Shown here: one piece after another, positions 53,492 to 63,509 of the stretch | Layout of the letters: each line of letters begins with the position of its first letter | Numbering within the stretch: the first letter of the stretch is position 1 | DNA from: Myxococcales bacterium | GTDB lineage: Bacteria; Myxococcota_A; UBA9042 | Assembly: GCA_947491025.1 (NCBI GenBank) | Contig: CANLIC010000013.1 | Span: 32,748 to 96,747, forward strand | Reading direction: 5' to 3' | DNA length: 64,000 nt | Translations under genes and position numbers: made by a program | Notes under the pieces: generated by a model | Databases searched by the model: none | Told to the model about the DNA's origin: nothing | The model's input: the letters and a program-made list of their open reading frames with translations, nothing else

Positions 53492-54574
53492 ATGTCCACC
53501 CCCCACGCACTCCAAGCCGGCGACCGCGTCGCGGTCACGGGCGCCTCGGGCTTTGTCGGCGCCCACGTCGTGCGCAGCCTGCTCGGCCATGGCCTTCGCG
53601 TGCGCGCTGTCGTCCGCGATCCCAATGACGCCAGCAAGACCGCGCCGGTGCGGGCGGCCGTCGCCGACCTGCCGCCAGAGCAGCGGGCGCTGTTGGAGTT
53701 CGGCGCCGGAGACCTGCTGGTCCCAGGCAGCTACGACACGGCGCTGCGCGATTGTCAGGGCGTGGCCCACGTCGCCGCTGTGGCGCGCCTCGCCGCCAAG
53801 GACCCCCAGCGCGAGATCGTCGACCCCTCCGTGCAGGGCGTCGAGACCGTCTACGCCGCTGCAGAGCGCAGCGGCACCGTCCGGCGCATCGTCCACACCT
53901 CGTCCATCGTCGCGGTGGTGCGCTACGACGACGCCCGCAAGGGCCACCGATTTGACGAGCGCGACTGGAACACCGAGAGCACGCTGGCGACCGACCCCTA
54001 CGGCCTCGCCAAGACCCTCGCGGAGCGCCGCGCCTGGCAGCTGGCCGAGTCGCAGGCGTCCAAGGGCGGCTACGACGTGGTCGTCATCAACCCCGGCTAT
54101 GTGCTCGGTACCCTCTACGCAAAGGCCCACATGCGGAGCAGCCCGGCCACCGTCGCCGGCCTCATGACCGGCGCATTCCCGGTCATTCCGCGTTTGTCGT
54201 TCGCCTACGTCGACGCCCTCGACGTCGCCGAAGCCCACAGCCAAGCCCTGCTGCGCGAGCAGGCCAGCGGGCGTTACCTGTTGACCGGGCCCGAGGAGTC
54301 GCTCCGCCAGACCGTGGATCGACTAAAGGCCTTGTACCCACTGGCGAAGTGGCCATCGCTGCAGGTCCCCGATGCGCTGGTTCTCTTGGCGGCGCGCTTC
54401 GACAAGCGCATGTCGGTGGCGACGATGCGCAAGCTGATCTCTAACGAGCTGCACTTTGACCACGGCAAGACGACGCGCGAGCTCGGCATCGCGTGGCAGC
54501 CGCTGGATGCGTCGCTGCGACGCACGGTCGATTCGCTCGATGCCGGTGGTTGGGCTCGCCTGCGTCGTCGCTAG
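53492..54574 (+). CDS. NAD(P)-dependent reductase/epimerase, extended SDR family
   Basis: 360 residues. VAVTGASGFVGAHV is the nucleotide-binding GxxGxxG, and YGLAK is the catalytic YxxxK. The C-terminal layout resembles dihydroflavonol 4-reductase-like aldehyde reductases. The ATG at 53492 has AGGAGG eight bases upstream. It is separated from neighbours and its substrate cannot be told from sequence. Confidence 0.85.
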   Translation: MSTPHALQAGDRVAVTGASGFVGAHVVRSLLGHGLRVRAVVRDPNDASKTAPVRAAVADLPPEQRALLEFGAGDLLVPGSYDTALRDCQGVAHVAAVARLAAKDPQREIVDPSVQGVETVYAAAERSGTVRRIVHTSSIVAVVRYDDARKGHRFDERDWNTESTLATDPYGLAKTLAERRAWQLAESQASKGGYDVVVINPGYVLGTLYAKAHMRSSPATVAGLMTGAFPVIPRLSFAYVDALDVAEAHSQALLREQASGRYLLTGPEESLRQTVDRLKALYPLAKWPSLQVPDALVLLAARFDKRMSVATMRKLISNELHFDHGKTTRELGIAWQPLDASLRRTVDSLDAGGWARLRRR

Positions 54575-54622
54575 GCGTCAGGGGGCGAGGCCCGCGTCGT
54601 TTCGTCTCCGGTGACTGCGCGT

Positions 54623-56074
54623 TCAGCCCTTGAAACGCTTGAACTCGCCCGCCCGTAACTTGCGGATGTAAGTATCGAGATCAGCTCGAACTTCGCCCGA
54701 GAGCAGCACCAGGCCGATCACGTTGGGGAACGCCATCCCGAGCACCATCAGGTCCGAGAAGTCCAGTACGTTGCTCATCGAGCTGACGGCGCCGACGTAG
54801 ACGCAGGCAAGAAAGAGGATCTTGTACGGTGTGCTCGCGCGCTGGCCGAAGAGGTAGGTGCTGCAGCGCTCACCGTAGTAGGACCACGAGATCATCGTCG
54901 AGTAGGCAAACAAGAACACGCAGATCGCCAGCACGGCCGGGAACCACGGCAGCACCGAGCCAAAGGCGACCGCGGTCAGGGCAGCGCCCGACTTGGCGGC
55001 CACCAGGGCGGCGTTGGCCGGGTCCTCGCAGACGCCCGTCAGCACCATGACAACACCTGTCATCGAGCAGACGACGATGGTGTCGATGAATGGCTCGAGC
55101 AACGCCACCGCGCCTTCGCGGATGGGCTCCTCCGTGCGGGCCGCCGCGTGAGCGATGCTGGCGGAGCCGACGCCCGCCTCATTGGAGAACGCCGCGCGCT
55201 TCACGCCTTGGATCAAGACGCCGATCGCGCCGCCTGCCACCGAGATCGGGGCGAAGGCCTCGGTGACGATGCGCTGGATGGCGACCGGGACATCGCCGAT
55301 ATGGTGGAGCACGATGTACATCGCCGCTGCGCCGTAGATGCCGACCATGAGCGGCACGATCTTGTCGGCCACCCGTGCAATGCTCTTGATGCCGCCGAGG
55401 ATGACCACGCCCACAGCCACGACCATGAACAGGCCATAGGCCGACTTGGTGAGCTCGAATGGCATGACATTGGCAACGGCCCCATAGCTCTGCCCGACCT
55501 GGAACATGTTGCCGCCGCCAAAGCTGCCGCCGATGCACAGCAAGGCGAACACGACGGCGAGCACGCGGCCGAACCCGCCCAGCTTCATCCGGTCCAGACC
55601 CTGGTGAAGGTACTGCATCGGTCCACCGTTGACGGCGCCATGGGCGTCAAAGGTGCGGTACTTGAGGCCAAGGCTGCACTCGACAAACTTGCTGGTCATG
55701 CCGAACAGGGCCGCGATATTCATCCAGAAGACGGCGCCAGGGCCGCCAACGGCCACTGCCACCGCGACGCCGGCGATGTTGCCGAGACCGACCGTGGCCG
55801 ACAGCGCCGCAGACAGCGCTTGAAAGTGGGAGACATCGCCCGGCTCCGAAGGATTGTCGAAGCTGCCGCGCACGACGTCGATGGCGTGGCGGAACAGGCG
55901 CACGTTGACGAAGGCCATCCGCAGCGTGAAGAAGACGCTGCCCGCAGCCAACCACGCGACCACCAAAGGCATACCAAGGCCAGGGACCTCCCAGAACAGG
56001 ACGGCGCCCAAGACGCTGACGATTCCGCCGAAGTAGGAGTCAATTTGTGCCTCTAGGTTCCCTGCTGCCTGCAT
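54623..56074 (-). CDS. Sodium:alanine symporter, AGCS family
   Basis: 483 residues, about eleven membrane helices. The family signature GLGNIAGVAVAVAVGGPGAVFWM, followed by FVECSLGLKYR and GGPMQYLHQGL, is clear. It imports alanine or glycine with Na+. I choose the ATG at 56074, which has GGAGGAG just upstream; ATG 56086 is an alternative, and the frame to 56347 is not supported. Confidence 0.92.
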   Translation of the reverse strand: MQAAGNLEAQIDSYFGGIVSVLGAVLFWEVPGLGMPLVVAWLAAGSVFFTLRMAFVNVRLFRHAIDVVRGSFDNPSEPGDVSHFQALSAALSATVGLGNIAGVAVAVAVGGPGAVFWMNIAALFGMTSKFVECSLGLKYRTFDAHGAVNGGPMQYLHQGLDRMKLGGFGRVLAVVFALLCIGGSFGGGNMFQVGQSYGAVANVMPFELTKSAYGLFMVVAVGVVILGGIKSIARVADKIVPLMVGIYGAAAMYIVLHHIGDVPVAIQRIVTEAFAPISVAGGAIGVLIQGVKRAAFSNEAGVGSASIAHAAARTEEPIREGAVALLEPFIDTIVVCSMTGVVMVLTGVCEDPANAALVAAKSGAALTAVAFGSVLPWFPAVLAICVFLFAYSTMISWSYYGERCSTYLFGQRASTPYKILFLACVYVGAVSSMSNVLDFSDLMVLGMAFPNVIGLVLLSGEVRADLDTYIRKLRAGEFKRFKG

Positions 56075-56278
56075 CCTCTCCTCCATCGCGGCGAGTCCCT
56101 GGGTCTCAACTTGTGCCCCGTCGCCCGGCGAGGGTGGCAGGGAAAGGCGGCTCGGTAAAGCCGGCCTGGCGCCGCACGCCGGGGCAATTCCCGCGGGGCG
56201 GCCATTGCGGCGGCCGCGACGCCGCTGCACCATTCCTCGGCGCCGCCGCCTTTGCGCCGTCGCCCAGGAGGCTCCGGT

Positions 56279-57664
56279 ATGGCCAACCCGATGAACGCCG
56301 ATGCGCCCAAGACCACGCTCGGCGAGGACCTCCGGGCCCTGCTGCAATGTCCGCGTGAGCTATGGCTCATCTATGCGGCCACATTCTTAGAATACCTTGG
56401 GATCTTTTCCTTCCTCCAGACCTTGCCGCTCTGGCTCTCGTCCGACTTCGGGATGACCGACAAGGAGGCTGGCTGGTGGTCGGCGACCTTCTCGACCCTA
56501 GTCAGCCTCTTCGTCTTCCTGGTCGGCAGCATCGCCGACGCGGTCGGCGTCCGGCGCATGTTGATCGTTGCCTTCGCCCTCGCCGCCGTGACCCGACTGG
56601 CGATGTCGCTCTCGCCCACTACCGAGCTCGCCATCAGCTCACTGCTCGCGTTCGGTCTGGCCTACGCCACCTGCTCGCCAGTGTTGCAGGCGTCGGTTCA
56701 GCGCGCCTCGACCCCTGGTACGCGCGCCTTCGCCTTCTCGCTCTGGTACGTCAGCTTCAACATCGCGGGCGCCGTCATCGGACCGCTGATCGATCTCTGC
56801 CGCCAGGCCTTCCTCGTCGCCGACCCCGCCCACCCGGGGAAGCAGATCTTGGCGCGCAAGGCGATGAACCTGCCGCTGCTCGGCGAGCAGATGGTCTCGG
56901 CACACTCGGTGATCATGGCCTTCGGCTTCATCACTGCCGTGCTGGCCGCGCTCGTCATCATGTTGGTCCGCAAGGACTTCGAGCACCGAAACGTCGACGG
57001 CGCCGTAACAGCCAAGACGGTCCATCCTCTCAAGGCATTGAGAGAGGTGTTCTCAGACAACTTCTTCTGGCGCTTCATGCTGCTGCTGGTGCTGGTCTCC
57101 CTCGTGCGCATGATGTTCCAGCACATGCACTTCACTTGGCCGAAGTACGTCACCCGCATGGAAGGCGAGGACTTCCCGGTCGGCACGGTGTGGTCGATCA
57201 ACTCGGCGCTCATCATCTTCATGGCGCCGCTTGGTACCGCATTGACCCGCCACCGAAAGCCGCTGCAGGTGCTGCTGTTCGGTGCCTTTATCTCGGCGCT
57301 GAGTCCCTTTGTGCTCTGCTTCGGGTCATCGATGCCCTACCAGCTCGGCATGATCCTGGTGCTGACCGTCGGTGAGGCGCTGTGGTCGCCCCGCCTCTAC
57401 GAGTACAACGTCAGCATCGCGCCGCGCGGCCGTGAGGCGACCTACGTCAGCCTAGCGGCGCTGCCTTACTTCTTGGCCAAGTTCCTGGTCGGGCCGACCT
57501 CGGGCTACCTGCTCAGCTCCTACGTTCCGGAGGGGGCTGGCGAACGCAACCCGGCGATGCTGTGGGCGCTCATCGGCCTTGGCACGATCATGGGCCCGAT
57601 CGGCATCTTCCTGCTCCGCGGCTGGTTCGTCCGCAAAGAGGAGCCGGCGGCGTCGGCGGCATGA
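56279..57664 (+). CDS. MFS transporter
   Basis: 461 residues, twelve hydrophobic segments. A DxxGxRRM-type loop (ADAVGVRRMLI) after the second helix pair marks the MFS fold. A charged central loop (KDFEHRNVDGAVTAKTVHPLKAL) divides the halves. Substrate unknown; it has some peptide-transporter look. The ATG at 56279 follows AGGAGG. It is divergent from the alanine symporter and overlaps the next gene by four bases. Confidence 0.85.
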   Translation: MANPMNADAPKTTLGEDLRALLQCPRELWLIYAATFLEYLGIFSFLQTLPLWLSSDFGMTDKEAGWWSATFSTLVSLFVFLVGSIADAVGVRRMLIVAFALAAVTRLAMSLSPTTELAISSLLAFGLAYATCSPVLQASVQRASTPGTRAFAFSLWYVSFNIAGAVIGPLIDLCRQAFLVADPAHPGKQILARKAMNLPLLGEQMVSAHSVIMAFGFITAVLAALVIMLVRKDFEHRNVDGAVTAKTVHPLKALREVFSDNFFWRFMLLLVLVSLVRMMFQHMHFTWPKYVTRMEGEDFPVGTVWSINSALIIFMAPLGTALTRHRKPLQVLLFGAFISALSPFVLCFGSSMPYQLGMILVLTVGEALWSPRLYEYNVSIAPRGREATYVSLAALPYFLAKFLVGPTSGYLLSSYVPEGAGERNPAMLWALIGLGTIMGPIGIFLLRGWFVRKEEPAASAA

Positions 57665-60156
57665 CGACGCCTGCGCCTCGACCTGGGCGGCCATCGCTGC
57701 AGGCACCGTCGGGCAGCGCGCAGCACGTGCGCACGTGGCCGCGGTTGGCCGGCATCAGCCCTCGCGACCCCTTGTCGTCGGCCGGCGACGAGACGCGACT
57801 ACCCGCCACATTCGCGGGCTGTCCACCGACGGAGCGCTCGCCGTCCCGGGTCCGACCACGGCGCCGGAACGCCTGCCGACCCTACTTCGCAGCGCTCGCG
57901 CTCTGTCAGACGTTGTGGGCCTGGCCGGCCTACACGCTGCCACCCGATGACGCCCAGGCCCCGCTTGCCACCGCCAGCCCTTGGCAGGGTCCGCCGCCGA
58001 ACATCGACGGCCGTCTCGACGAGGCCGCCTGGCAAGGCGCTGCGGTTTCGGCCGGCTTTGTCGAGCGCAAACCAAAGCTCGGCGCGGCGCCGCCCGTCCA
58101 CACCGAGTTTCGGCTCCTCTTCGACGCTGGAGCGCTCTACATCGGCGTATTTTGTGCTGAACCCGACCCGCAGGCAGTGACCGCCCGCACCACCGCCAGA
58201 GACGCCTTCGCCATCTTCGCCGACGACGCGATCAGCATCAAAATCGACGCGTTGCACGATGAGCGCACGACCGTCGGCCTCGTCCTCAACCCCGCCGGTG
58301 CCCGCCTGGACTACCGCGGTGTCAATGAGTCGCAGATGATGCGGGAGTGGGACGGTGTATGGCTGGGCGCGGCCGCCCGCGTCGCCGGGGGCTGGAGCGC
58401 CGAGTTCCGCGTCTCGTGGACCGTGCTCGGCATCGATCCCCAGCGGCCACCGGTCCGCCTCGGCCTCAACCTCAGCCGCGACCATGCCCGCCGTAACGCC
58501 ACCTACGACTGGTCGCTGATGCCGCCGCCTTTCTCGCCGATCGCCGCCAGCCGCTATGGCCACATGGCAGGTCTGGGGCCATTGCAGGGCCTCGCCGCCG
58601 CCAGCACCGCAACCGGCGACGAGACCGGCGCCAGCGGCCCGTCGCGTTCTGAGCCAAAGGCCGAAGCGGACCGGGGCTTCTTGGCGGTGCCCTGGGCGCT
58701 CGCTGCCCTGAGCCAACCTGCGGGCGCAGCCCTGACCCACCGACTCGATGCCGGCGCCGACCTGCTGCTCCGCCGCGGTGGCCTCCGCGCCCAGGTCACC
58801 CTCAACACCGACTTCGCCCAGGCCGACGTCGACGACGCGGTGGTCAACCTCGACCGCTTCTCGCTGCAGATGCCTGAGAAGCGCGACTTTTTCATGCGCG
58901 ACGTCGAGCGCTTCACCTTTGGCAGGCAGGGGGCGGCGCAGGCGCTCTACAGCCGCAAAATAGGCCTCGATCGCGGGCAGCGGGTGCCGATTGCTGGCGG
59001 CGTCAAGGCTGTCGGCGAGGTCGGCGACGCCATGCAGCTCTCCGCGCTCAACGTGGTGACGCGACCGCACGGCACCCAGCCATGGACCAACCACAGCGCC
59101 TTGCGCGGCCAGTACCAGCTCGCAGGCGGCAGCTACCTCGGCGCGGTTTTCACGCAGCGGCAGTCATTGGCGCGCGCCGACGACGCCAACACCGTCGTCG
59201 GGATTGACGGCGCCCTGCGCGGCGGGCGGCGGCCCTTGCTGGTCGAGGCGTTCGCGCTCTTGTCCCGTACCGGTGGTGCTGCCACCCAGGCCGTGCAAGA
59301 CGTGGGCGCCAAGAGCGGCAGCCAGGGAGGGACCAGCAGCGCAGAGAGCCAGTTTGGCCAAGGCGCCGGCATCTCGATGACCTGGCGCGGGCTGCTGCTG
59401 CGACCTTCGTTGGCGTGGCTCTGGAGCGACGCCGACCTGCGCGCTGACCTCGGCTTTCTGCGGCGTGTTGGCGTCCACGAAGCAGACGCCAGCGTCGTGG
59501 TTGAGCCGCGCATCGGCCGCTTGGGGCTCGAGCGGCTGCGGCTCGACGCCAACGCCGGCACCGTGCTGCGCCCGGGCCACGCCGACGGCACGCTGCTCGA
59601 CGCCGACGCAGCGGCTGGCTTCGACCTGGTCTGGAACGAAGGCTGGCAGGTCGGCGGCGAGGTGCAGCAGCTCCATGAGTCCGTCCTGCGCACCTTCGAC
59701 CTCGCCGGCGAGCCCATTGAGATCGGTCGCTACACGATGCAGCGCTGGGTCGTCGGCCTCGAGAGCCCCTCGGTGCGTTCGCTGTCGGGTTGGCTCGATG
59801 TCGAGGGCCGCGACCTGTATGGCGGTACGGCGATGGCCTTGCGCGGTGGTTTCGCCCTGCGTCCGGGGACCTGGCTGCGGCTCGAGGGCGGCGGCAGTGC
59901 ACAGCGGCTGCGCTTCGGCGCCGATGAGCGCTGGGTGATCGTCGCCAACGGCCGGGCTGCGATCGGCATCTCCCCCGACCTCAACCTCGACCTCTACGCC
60001 GGCTGGGATCGCCTGGCCGGACGCGTGCCGATGATGGCCCGGCTGCGCTGGACCTGGCGCCGCGGCAGCGACCTGTTCCTGGTCTACAACGGCACCGCCC
60101 AGGCCGGACGTTTGGGCCACTCGGCCATCTGCAAGCTCACTTTCGCCTGGCCATAA
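57661..60156 (+). CDS. DUF5916 protein with N-terminal carbohydrate-binding-like domain
   Basis: 831 residues from the overlapping ATG. Residues about 110-290 form a CBM9-like beta sandwich (NIDGRLDEAAWQGA, then a DDAISIKIDA strand). After it comes the DUF5916 region, rich in amphipathic beta-strands with aromatic ends, like an outer-membrane barrel. A hydrophobic export-like segment (YFAALALCQTLWAWPAYTLPP) sits near residue 80, so the real start may be internal, but no ATG, GTG or TTG with a ribosome-binding site was found there. The ATGA overlap with the MFS gene suggests a joint function in uptake. Confidence 0.7.
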   Translation: MTTPAPRPGRPSLQAPSGSAQHVRTWPRLAGISPRDPLSSAGDETRLPATFAGCPPTERSPSRVRPRRRNACRPYFAALALCQTLWAWPAYTLPPDDAQAPLATASPWQGPPPNIDGRLDEAAWQGAAVSAGFVERKPKLGAAPPVHTEFRLLFDAGALYIGVFCAEPDPQAVTARTTARDAFAIFADDAISIKIDALHDERTTVGLVLNPAGARLDYRGVNESQMMREWDGVWLGAAARVAGGWSAEFRVSWTVLGIDPQRPPVRLGLNLSRDHARRNATYDWSLMPPPFSPIAASRYGHMAGLGPLQGLAAASTATGDETGASGPSRSEPKAEADRGFLAVPWALAALSQPAGAALTHRLDAGADLLLRRGGLRAQVTLNTDFAQADVDDAVVNLDRFSLQMPEKRDFFMRDVERFTFGRQGAAQALYSRKIGLDRGQRVPIAGGVKAVGEVGDAMQLSALNVVTRPHGTQPWTNHSALRGQYQLAGGSYLGAVFTQRQSLARADDANTVVGIDGALRGGRRPLLVEAFALLSRTGGAATQAVQDVGAKSGSQGGTSSAESQFGQGAGISMTWRGLLLRPSLAWLWSDADLRADLGFLRRVGVHEADASVVVEPRIGRLGLERLRLDANAGTVLRPGHADGTLLDADAAAGFDLVWNEGWQVGGEVQQLHESVLRTFDLAGEPIEIGRYTMQRWVVGLESPSVRSLSGWLDVEGRDLYGGTAMALRGGFALRPGTWLRLEGGGSAQRLRFGADERWVIVANGRAAIGISPDLNLDLYAGWDRLAGRVPMMARLRWTWRRGSDLFLVYNGTAQAGRLGHSAICKLTFAWP

Positions 60157-60453
60157 CGACACAACTCGGCTTCGGCGGAACGGAGGCTCAGGTTTGCGGC
60201 TGCGCCGGTCCATCGGAAAACGCAGCGCTTGCCTTCAGATCTGGCCCCCGGTTGCTGAGGTCGTCGTCGAAGCTCGCATCGGTGGGGACGCCTCACCGAA
60301 ATGGGCAGCCAACGCACCGGTCGTGGACGGACCGCCCGCTGCGGGGACTCCGACGCTGGCAGGCCTCTTCGTCCGCGGTGGCGCCGTCTCGAGGACAGGA
60401 CCGAGCCAGCGGCAGCCCTTGGCCGTCGCGTCGGCGCGCGCTACAACGCCAGG

Positions 60454-61143
60454 ATGCGCCCGCCCACCCTCGCTCGCTTGCTGTGGCCCCGTCCCGCCCG
60501 CGACCTCCTCCAGCGCGGCGCCCTTCGCTTCCTGGCGAGGCCGCGGCGCAGCGTCGTCGCCGGGCTCGAGCTGTGGGCCCCGCCGTCGGTCTTCCATCCG
60601 GGACTCTTCTTCTCGACTCGTGTCTTCTGTGACTGGATCCTTCTGCAGGATTTGCAAGGGCTTGCGGTTCTCGACCTCGGCACCGGCTCCGGCGCGCTCG
60701 CCATCGCGGCCGCCCGCAATGGCGCCACGGTCACCGCTTGCGACCTCAACCCGCGGGCCCTCGTCGCCGCAGGCGCCAACGCCGCCCGCGCTGGGGTCAC
60801 GCTGCGCCTGCGCGCCGGCGACGGCTATGCTGCCCTCGCACCCGACGAGCGATTCGACCTCATCCTCTGCAACCCACCGTGGTTCGAAGGCGAACCGCGA
60901 GACGAGGCGGAGCGGGCGTTTCGAGGCGGAGCGGGGATGCGCTTTGTCGAGGAGCTCTTCGCCGGCCTGTCCTCGCGCCTCCGCGACGGTGGCCGCCTGG
61001 TCAGCGTCCTCGGCGCCAGCGCGGACCGGCGCCGCATTGATGCCATCGCCTCACGCCACGGCTATCGCCCCCAGCGGCTGTGCAGCCGCCGGGTCTGCTT
61101 CGAATTGCAGACCGTCGACGCCTGGCGGCTCGTTGGGTCGTGA
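60454..61143 (+). CDS. Class I methyltransferase, PrmC/MTS-like
   Basis: 229 residues. VLDLGTGSGALAIAAARNGATVTACDLNPRAL is the SAM-binding motif, and LILCNPPWFEG is the NPPY/W motif of enzymes that methylate nitrogen in glutamine or nucleobases. The N-terminal part is short, so it is not a full PrmC. The target is unknown. The ATG at 60454 has only a weak AGG; the frame is open upstream in a stretch of about 150 bp with no family similarity. Confidence 0.8.
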   Translation: MRPPTLARLLWPRPARDLLQRGALRFLARPRRSVVAGLELWAPPSVFHPGLFFSTRVFCDWILLQDLQGLAVLDLGTGSGALAIAAARNGATVTACDLNPRALVAAGANAARAGVTLRLRAGDGYAALAPDERFDLILCNPPWFEGEPRDEAERAFRGGAGMRFVEELFAGLSSRLRDGGRLVSVLGASADRRRIDAIASRHGYRPQRLCSRRVCFELQTVDAWRLVGS

Positions 61144-61254
61144 TGAATTCAACAACATGATGGAATAATCAACACACACTCGTCGCGCTCGGGACGAGGG
61201 ATGCGGCGACAATTGGTGAGTAATCTCAGAGGACTGTTCAGTCTCGTGCCAGCG

Positions 61255-61270
61255 TGGCATGGGAGATGCA
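61255..61270 (+). promoter_or_regulatory. Candidate sigma-54 promoter of the DUF2330 gene
   Basis: TGGCATG-GGAG-ATGCA has GG and GC exactly ten bases apart and matches the sigma-54 consensus at most fixed positions. It lies 60 bp before the ATG at 61331. An A/T-rich tract (61141-61180) and a CTCGTC/GACGAG inverted repeat (about 61180-61199) lie upstream, as activator sites might. Confidence 0.45.
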
Positions 61271-61330
61271 CAAGTCAAACATCGAGAACGGACGCCGCGG
61301 CCGCAGCGCGGCGGGTCGAGGGGGTAGGCC

Positions 61331-63490
61331 ATGCCAACGCACGCACATCGAACATTCGCAGGAGCGCTCGCCGGGTTGGCCTGTGTGCTCGCCCTGGCCA
61401 CGCCAGAGCTGTCCTATGCCTGCGGTGGCTGCTTCTCGCCCGTGCTGCCGCCGGCGCCGGGCCAACCCGGCAATGGCCAGGCGGTGTTGCAGGACGCCGA
61501 GCGCGTGGTGTTTCGCCACGACCCCAAGACCGGCCGCACGCTGGTCTGGGTCGAGGTGCGCTACACCGGCGCCGCCGAGGACTTTGGCTGGGTGCTGCCA
61601 TTGCCCAAGCAGCCAACAGTGACCGTTGGCACCACCATCGGCCTCGACATGCTCGATCAGCAGACCGCCGCCCGGTACGAGCTGCAGTACCGGGGCACCG
61701 AGAACTGCCGGAATCCCTTTGAGGGTTGTGAGCCGCAGCAGCGCTGGGACTCGGCTGACGCGACATTCGGCGACGCCGGCAGCAGCGGCAGCGCCGAAGT
61801 TGGAGCGAGTGGCGGAGGCGGCAGCCAGCCCGGCGTTACGATCCTCGACCAAGGGCAGACCGGGCCTTACGACTACGCCGTCATCGCTGGCAAGGACGCC
61901 AAGCAGCTGCAGAGCTGGCTCGACACACGGGGCTACAAGACGCCGGTCACGGCGACCCCGATCATCCAGAGCCATGCTGACAAGGGAGACGTCTTTGTCG
62001 CCATCAAGTTGCAGAGCGGCAAGGGCGTGAGCCTGATCCGGCCGGTGGTGCTCGAGATGCAGGACGCCGACCCGTGCGTGCCGCTGCGGCTGACCAGCAT
62101 CGCCGCCAGCGAGGAGCTCAGCGTCGTCGTGACGCTCGCAGGCCCCGGTCGCGCGGTCCCGATGAACCACCTCGCGGTCGAGGTCAACCCGACGCGAATC
62201 AACTGGTTCGGCCAAGCGAATAACTACCAGCAGTTGGTGGCCGCAGCGATCGATGAGGCCGCGGGCCGTGCCTTTGTGACCGAGTCAGCCCAGCAGGGCA
62301 GCCAGTTGCAGGGGCTGTGGAGCGCTGCGACGCTCGACACCAAGGCGTTGGCTTCGGCCACCAACCTCAAAGAATTCGGCATCGCGCTGTTCCAGAGTGG
62401 CCAGGTCTGGCTGCACGCGGATGCGGCGCAGGTGTTCGCTGACAAGGCCAGCATCGTCGAGCCGATCTTCAAGACCTTCGGGGTCAAAGAGCCGGTCGCT
62501 GTGCTCGGCCAGCTCTGGGTCTGTGGCGCCGTCTGGGCGCAGCCGTGGCGCACGCCGGCCGGTGATGGCGCTTGCCGCACCCAGGGCGGCAACCCCTTCA
62601 GCGGCCCCTCCCTGAAAGCCGAAGACGCCGCGCTGCTGCCGGTGAACGGCGCCGCGACCGCCAAGGCGTTGCAGAAGGAGATCGCCGAGCCGCTCCTGAC
62701 CCTGTTCGAAGGCATGAAGCAGGCGCCCATGGTCTCGCGCCTGGTCATGCGTATCGGGCCGACCGAGATGGACCGCGACCCGATCTTCGGCTTCCACCCC
62801 TCGTTGCCGGCGGTCGATCGCGTCCGCCGCGCCGACACCTGGCAGGTCTGCAGCACGGGCTGGCAGCCAGCGGATCTGCGCCGCATTGAAATCGAGGGCT
62901 CCGGCTCCTGGATCGTCTCGCAGAACGCGCCAGCCGTGACCAACGACCCGCGCTTCGTCGGCGCGCCCGCCGCCTCTCGCGTCGAGGCCTACGACGAGTC
63001 GGGTCCGGCGATGCCCATCGCCAAGGCGCAGATCGGCCTCGTCGACACCGCCATCGCTGGCGCCCTACCGGGACAGCCCTCGCCGGCGCGCAAGCTCGCA
63101 TTGGCGCCGGCGTCGCCGTGGGCGGCGCCTGCTTCCGACCCACTCGTGACCAAGCTCACGGCCTGGAAGAAGCCCGGCGGAAGCTGCGTGCCGAAGCCGG
63201 GCTGGGTCGACGGCAAGCTGCCGCCGAGCGGCCAGGCCAAGCCAGATGTCGGCAATCCTCCTGGAGATCCGCCCGCCACCGGCTTTGACGTCATCGGCGC
63301 CGACGGCGCCGGGGATGCCGCTGGCGGTAGTGGCGGCTCGGGCGGCGGCTCGGGCGGCGGCTCGGGCGGCGGCTCGGGCGGCGGCTGCGTCGCCGGGCCC
63401 GCGCACACCCCGCTGTCGGCGTGGTGGATGACCCTCGGACTGCTCGCCCTTGTCGCCCTGCGCCGGCGCCGGGAGGAACGGCCGCGCTAG
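61331..63490 (+). CDS. DUF2330 protein with MYXO-CTERM-like sorting tail
   Basis: 719 residues. A signal peptide ends at about residue 29 (ATPELSYA|CGGCFSP), with the CGGCF start of the DUF2330 domain following directly. The domain runs to about residue 600, with eight to ten cysteines. A Gly/Ser-rich linker made of tandem GGGS units leads to a Cys-containing C-terminal tail: GGCVAGP, then a hydrophobic helix (AWWMTLGLLALVAL) and RRRREE. This Cys-helix-Arg layout matches the MYXO-CTERM surface-sorting signal of Myxococcota, which is processed and lipid-anchored at the cell surface. Function of DUF2330 is unknown. Confidence 0.85.
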   Translation: MPTHAHRTFAGALAGLACVLALATPELSYACGGCFSPVLPPAPGQPGNGQAVLQDAERVVFRHDPKTGRTLVWVEVRYTGAAEDFGWVLPLPKQPTVTVGTTIGLDMLDQQTAARYELQYRGTENCRNPFEGCEPQQRWDSADATFGDAGSSGSAEVGASGGGGSQPGVTILDQGQTGPYDYAVIAGKDAKQLQSWLDTRGYKTPVTATPIIQSHADKGDVFVAIKLQSGKGVSLIRPVVLEMQDADPCVPLRLTSIAASEELSVVVTLAGPGRAVPMNHLAVEVNPTRINWFGQANNYQQLVAAAIDEAAGRAFVTESAQQGSQLQGLWSAATLDTKALASATNLKEFGIALFQSGQVWLHADAAQVFADKASIVEPIFKTFGVKEPVAVLGQLWVCGAVWAQPWRTPAGDGACRTQGGNPFSGPSLKAEDAALLPVNGAATAKALQKEIAEPLLTLFEGMKQAPMVSRLVMRIGPTEMDRDPIFGFHPSLPAVDRVRRADTWQVCSTGWQPADLRRIEIEGSGSWIVSQNAPAVTNDPRFVGAPAASRVEAYDESGPAMPIAKAQIGLVDTAIAGALPGQPSPARKLALAPASPWAAPASDPLVTKLTAWKKPGGSCVPKPGWVDGKLPPSGQAKPDVGNPPGDPPATGFDVIGADGAGDAAGGSGGSGGGSGGGSGGGSGGGCVAGPAHTPLSAWWMTLGLLALVALRRRREERPR
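63322..63387. repeat. 12-bp tandem repeat encoding a GGGS linker
   Basis: GGCGGCGGCTCG repeats about four times in frame within the DUF2330 gene. Such repeats can change in number by slippage without breaking the frame, so linker length may vary between strains. Confidence 0.6.
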
Positions 63491-63509
63491 GGGCGCGGCG
63501 CCAAAACGC

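Noticed and set aside
63322..63387. Short direct repeats resembling a CRISPR array
   Set aside because: Units are 12 bp, in frame, and encode a Gly/Ser linker; there are no spacers or cas genes.
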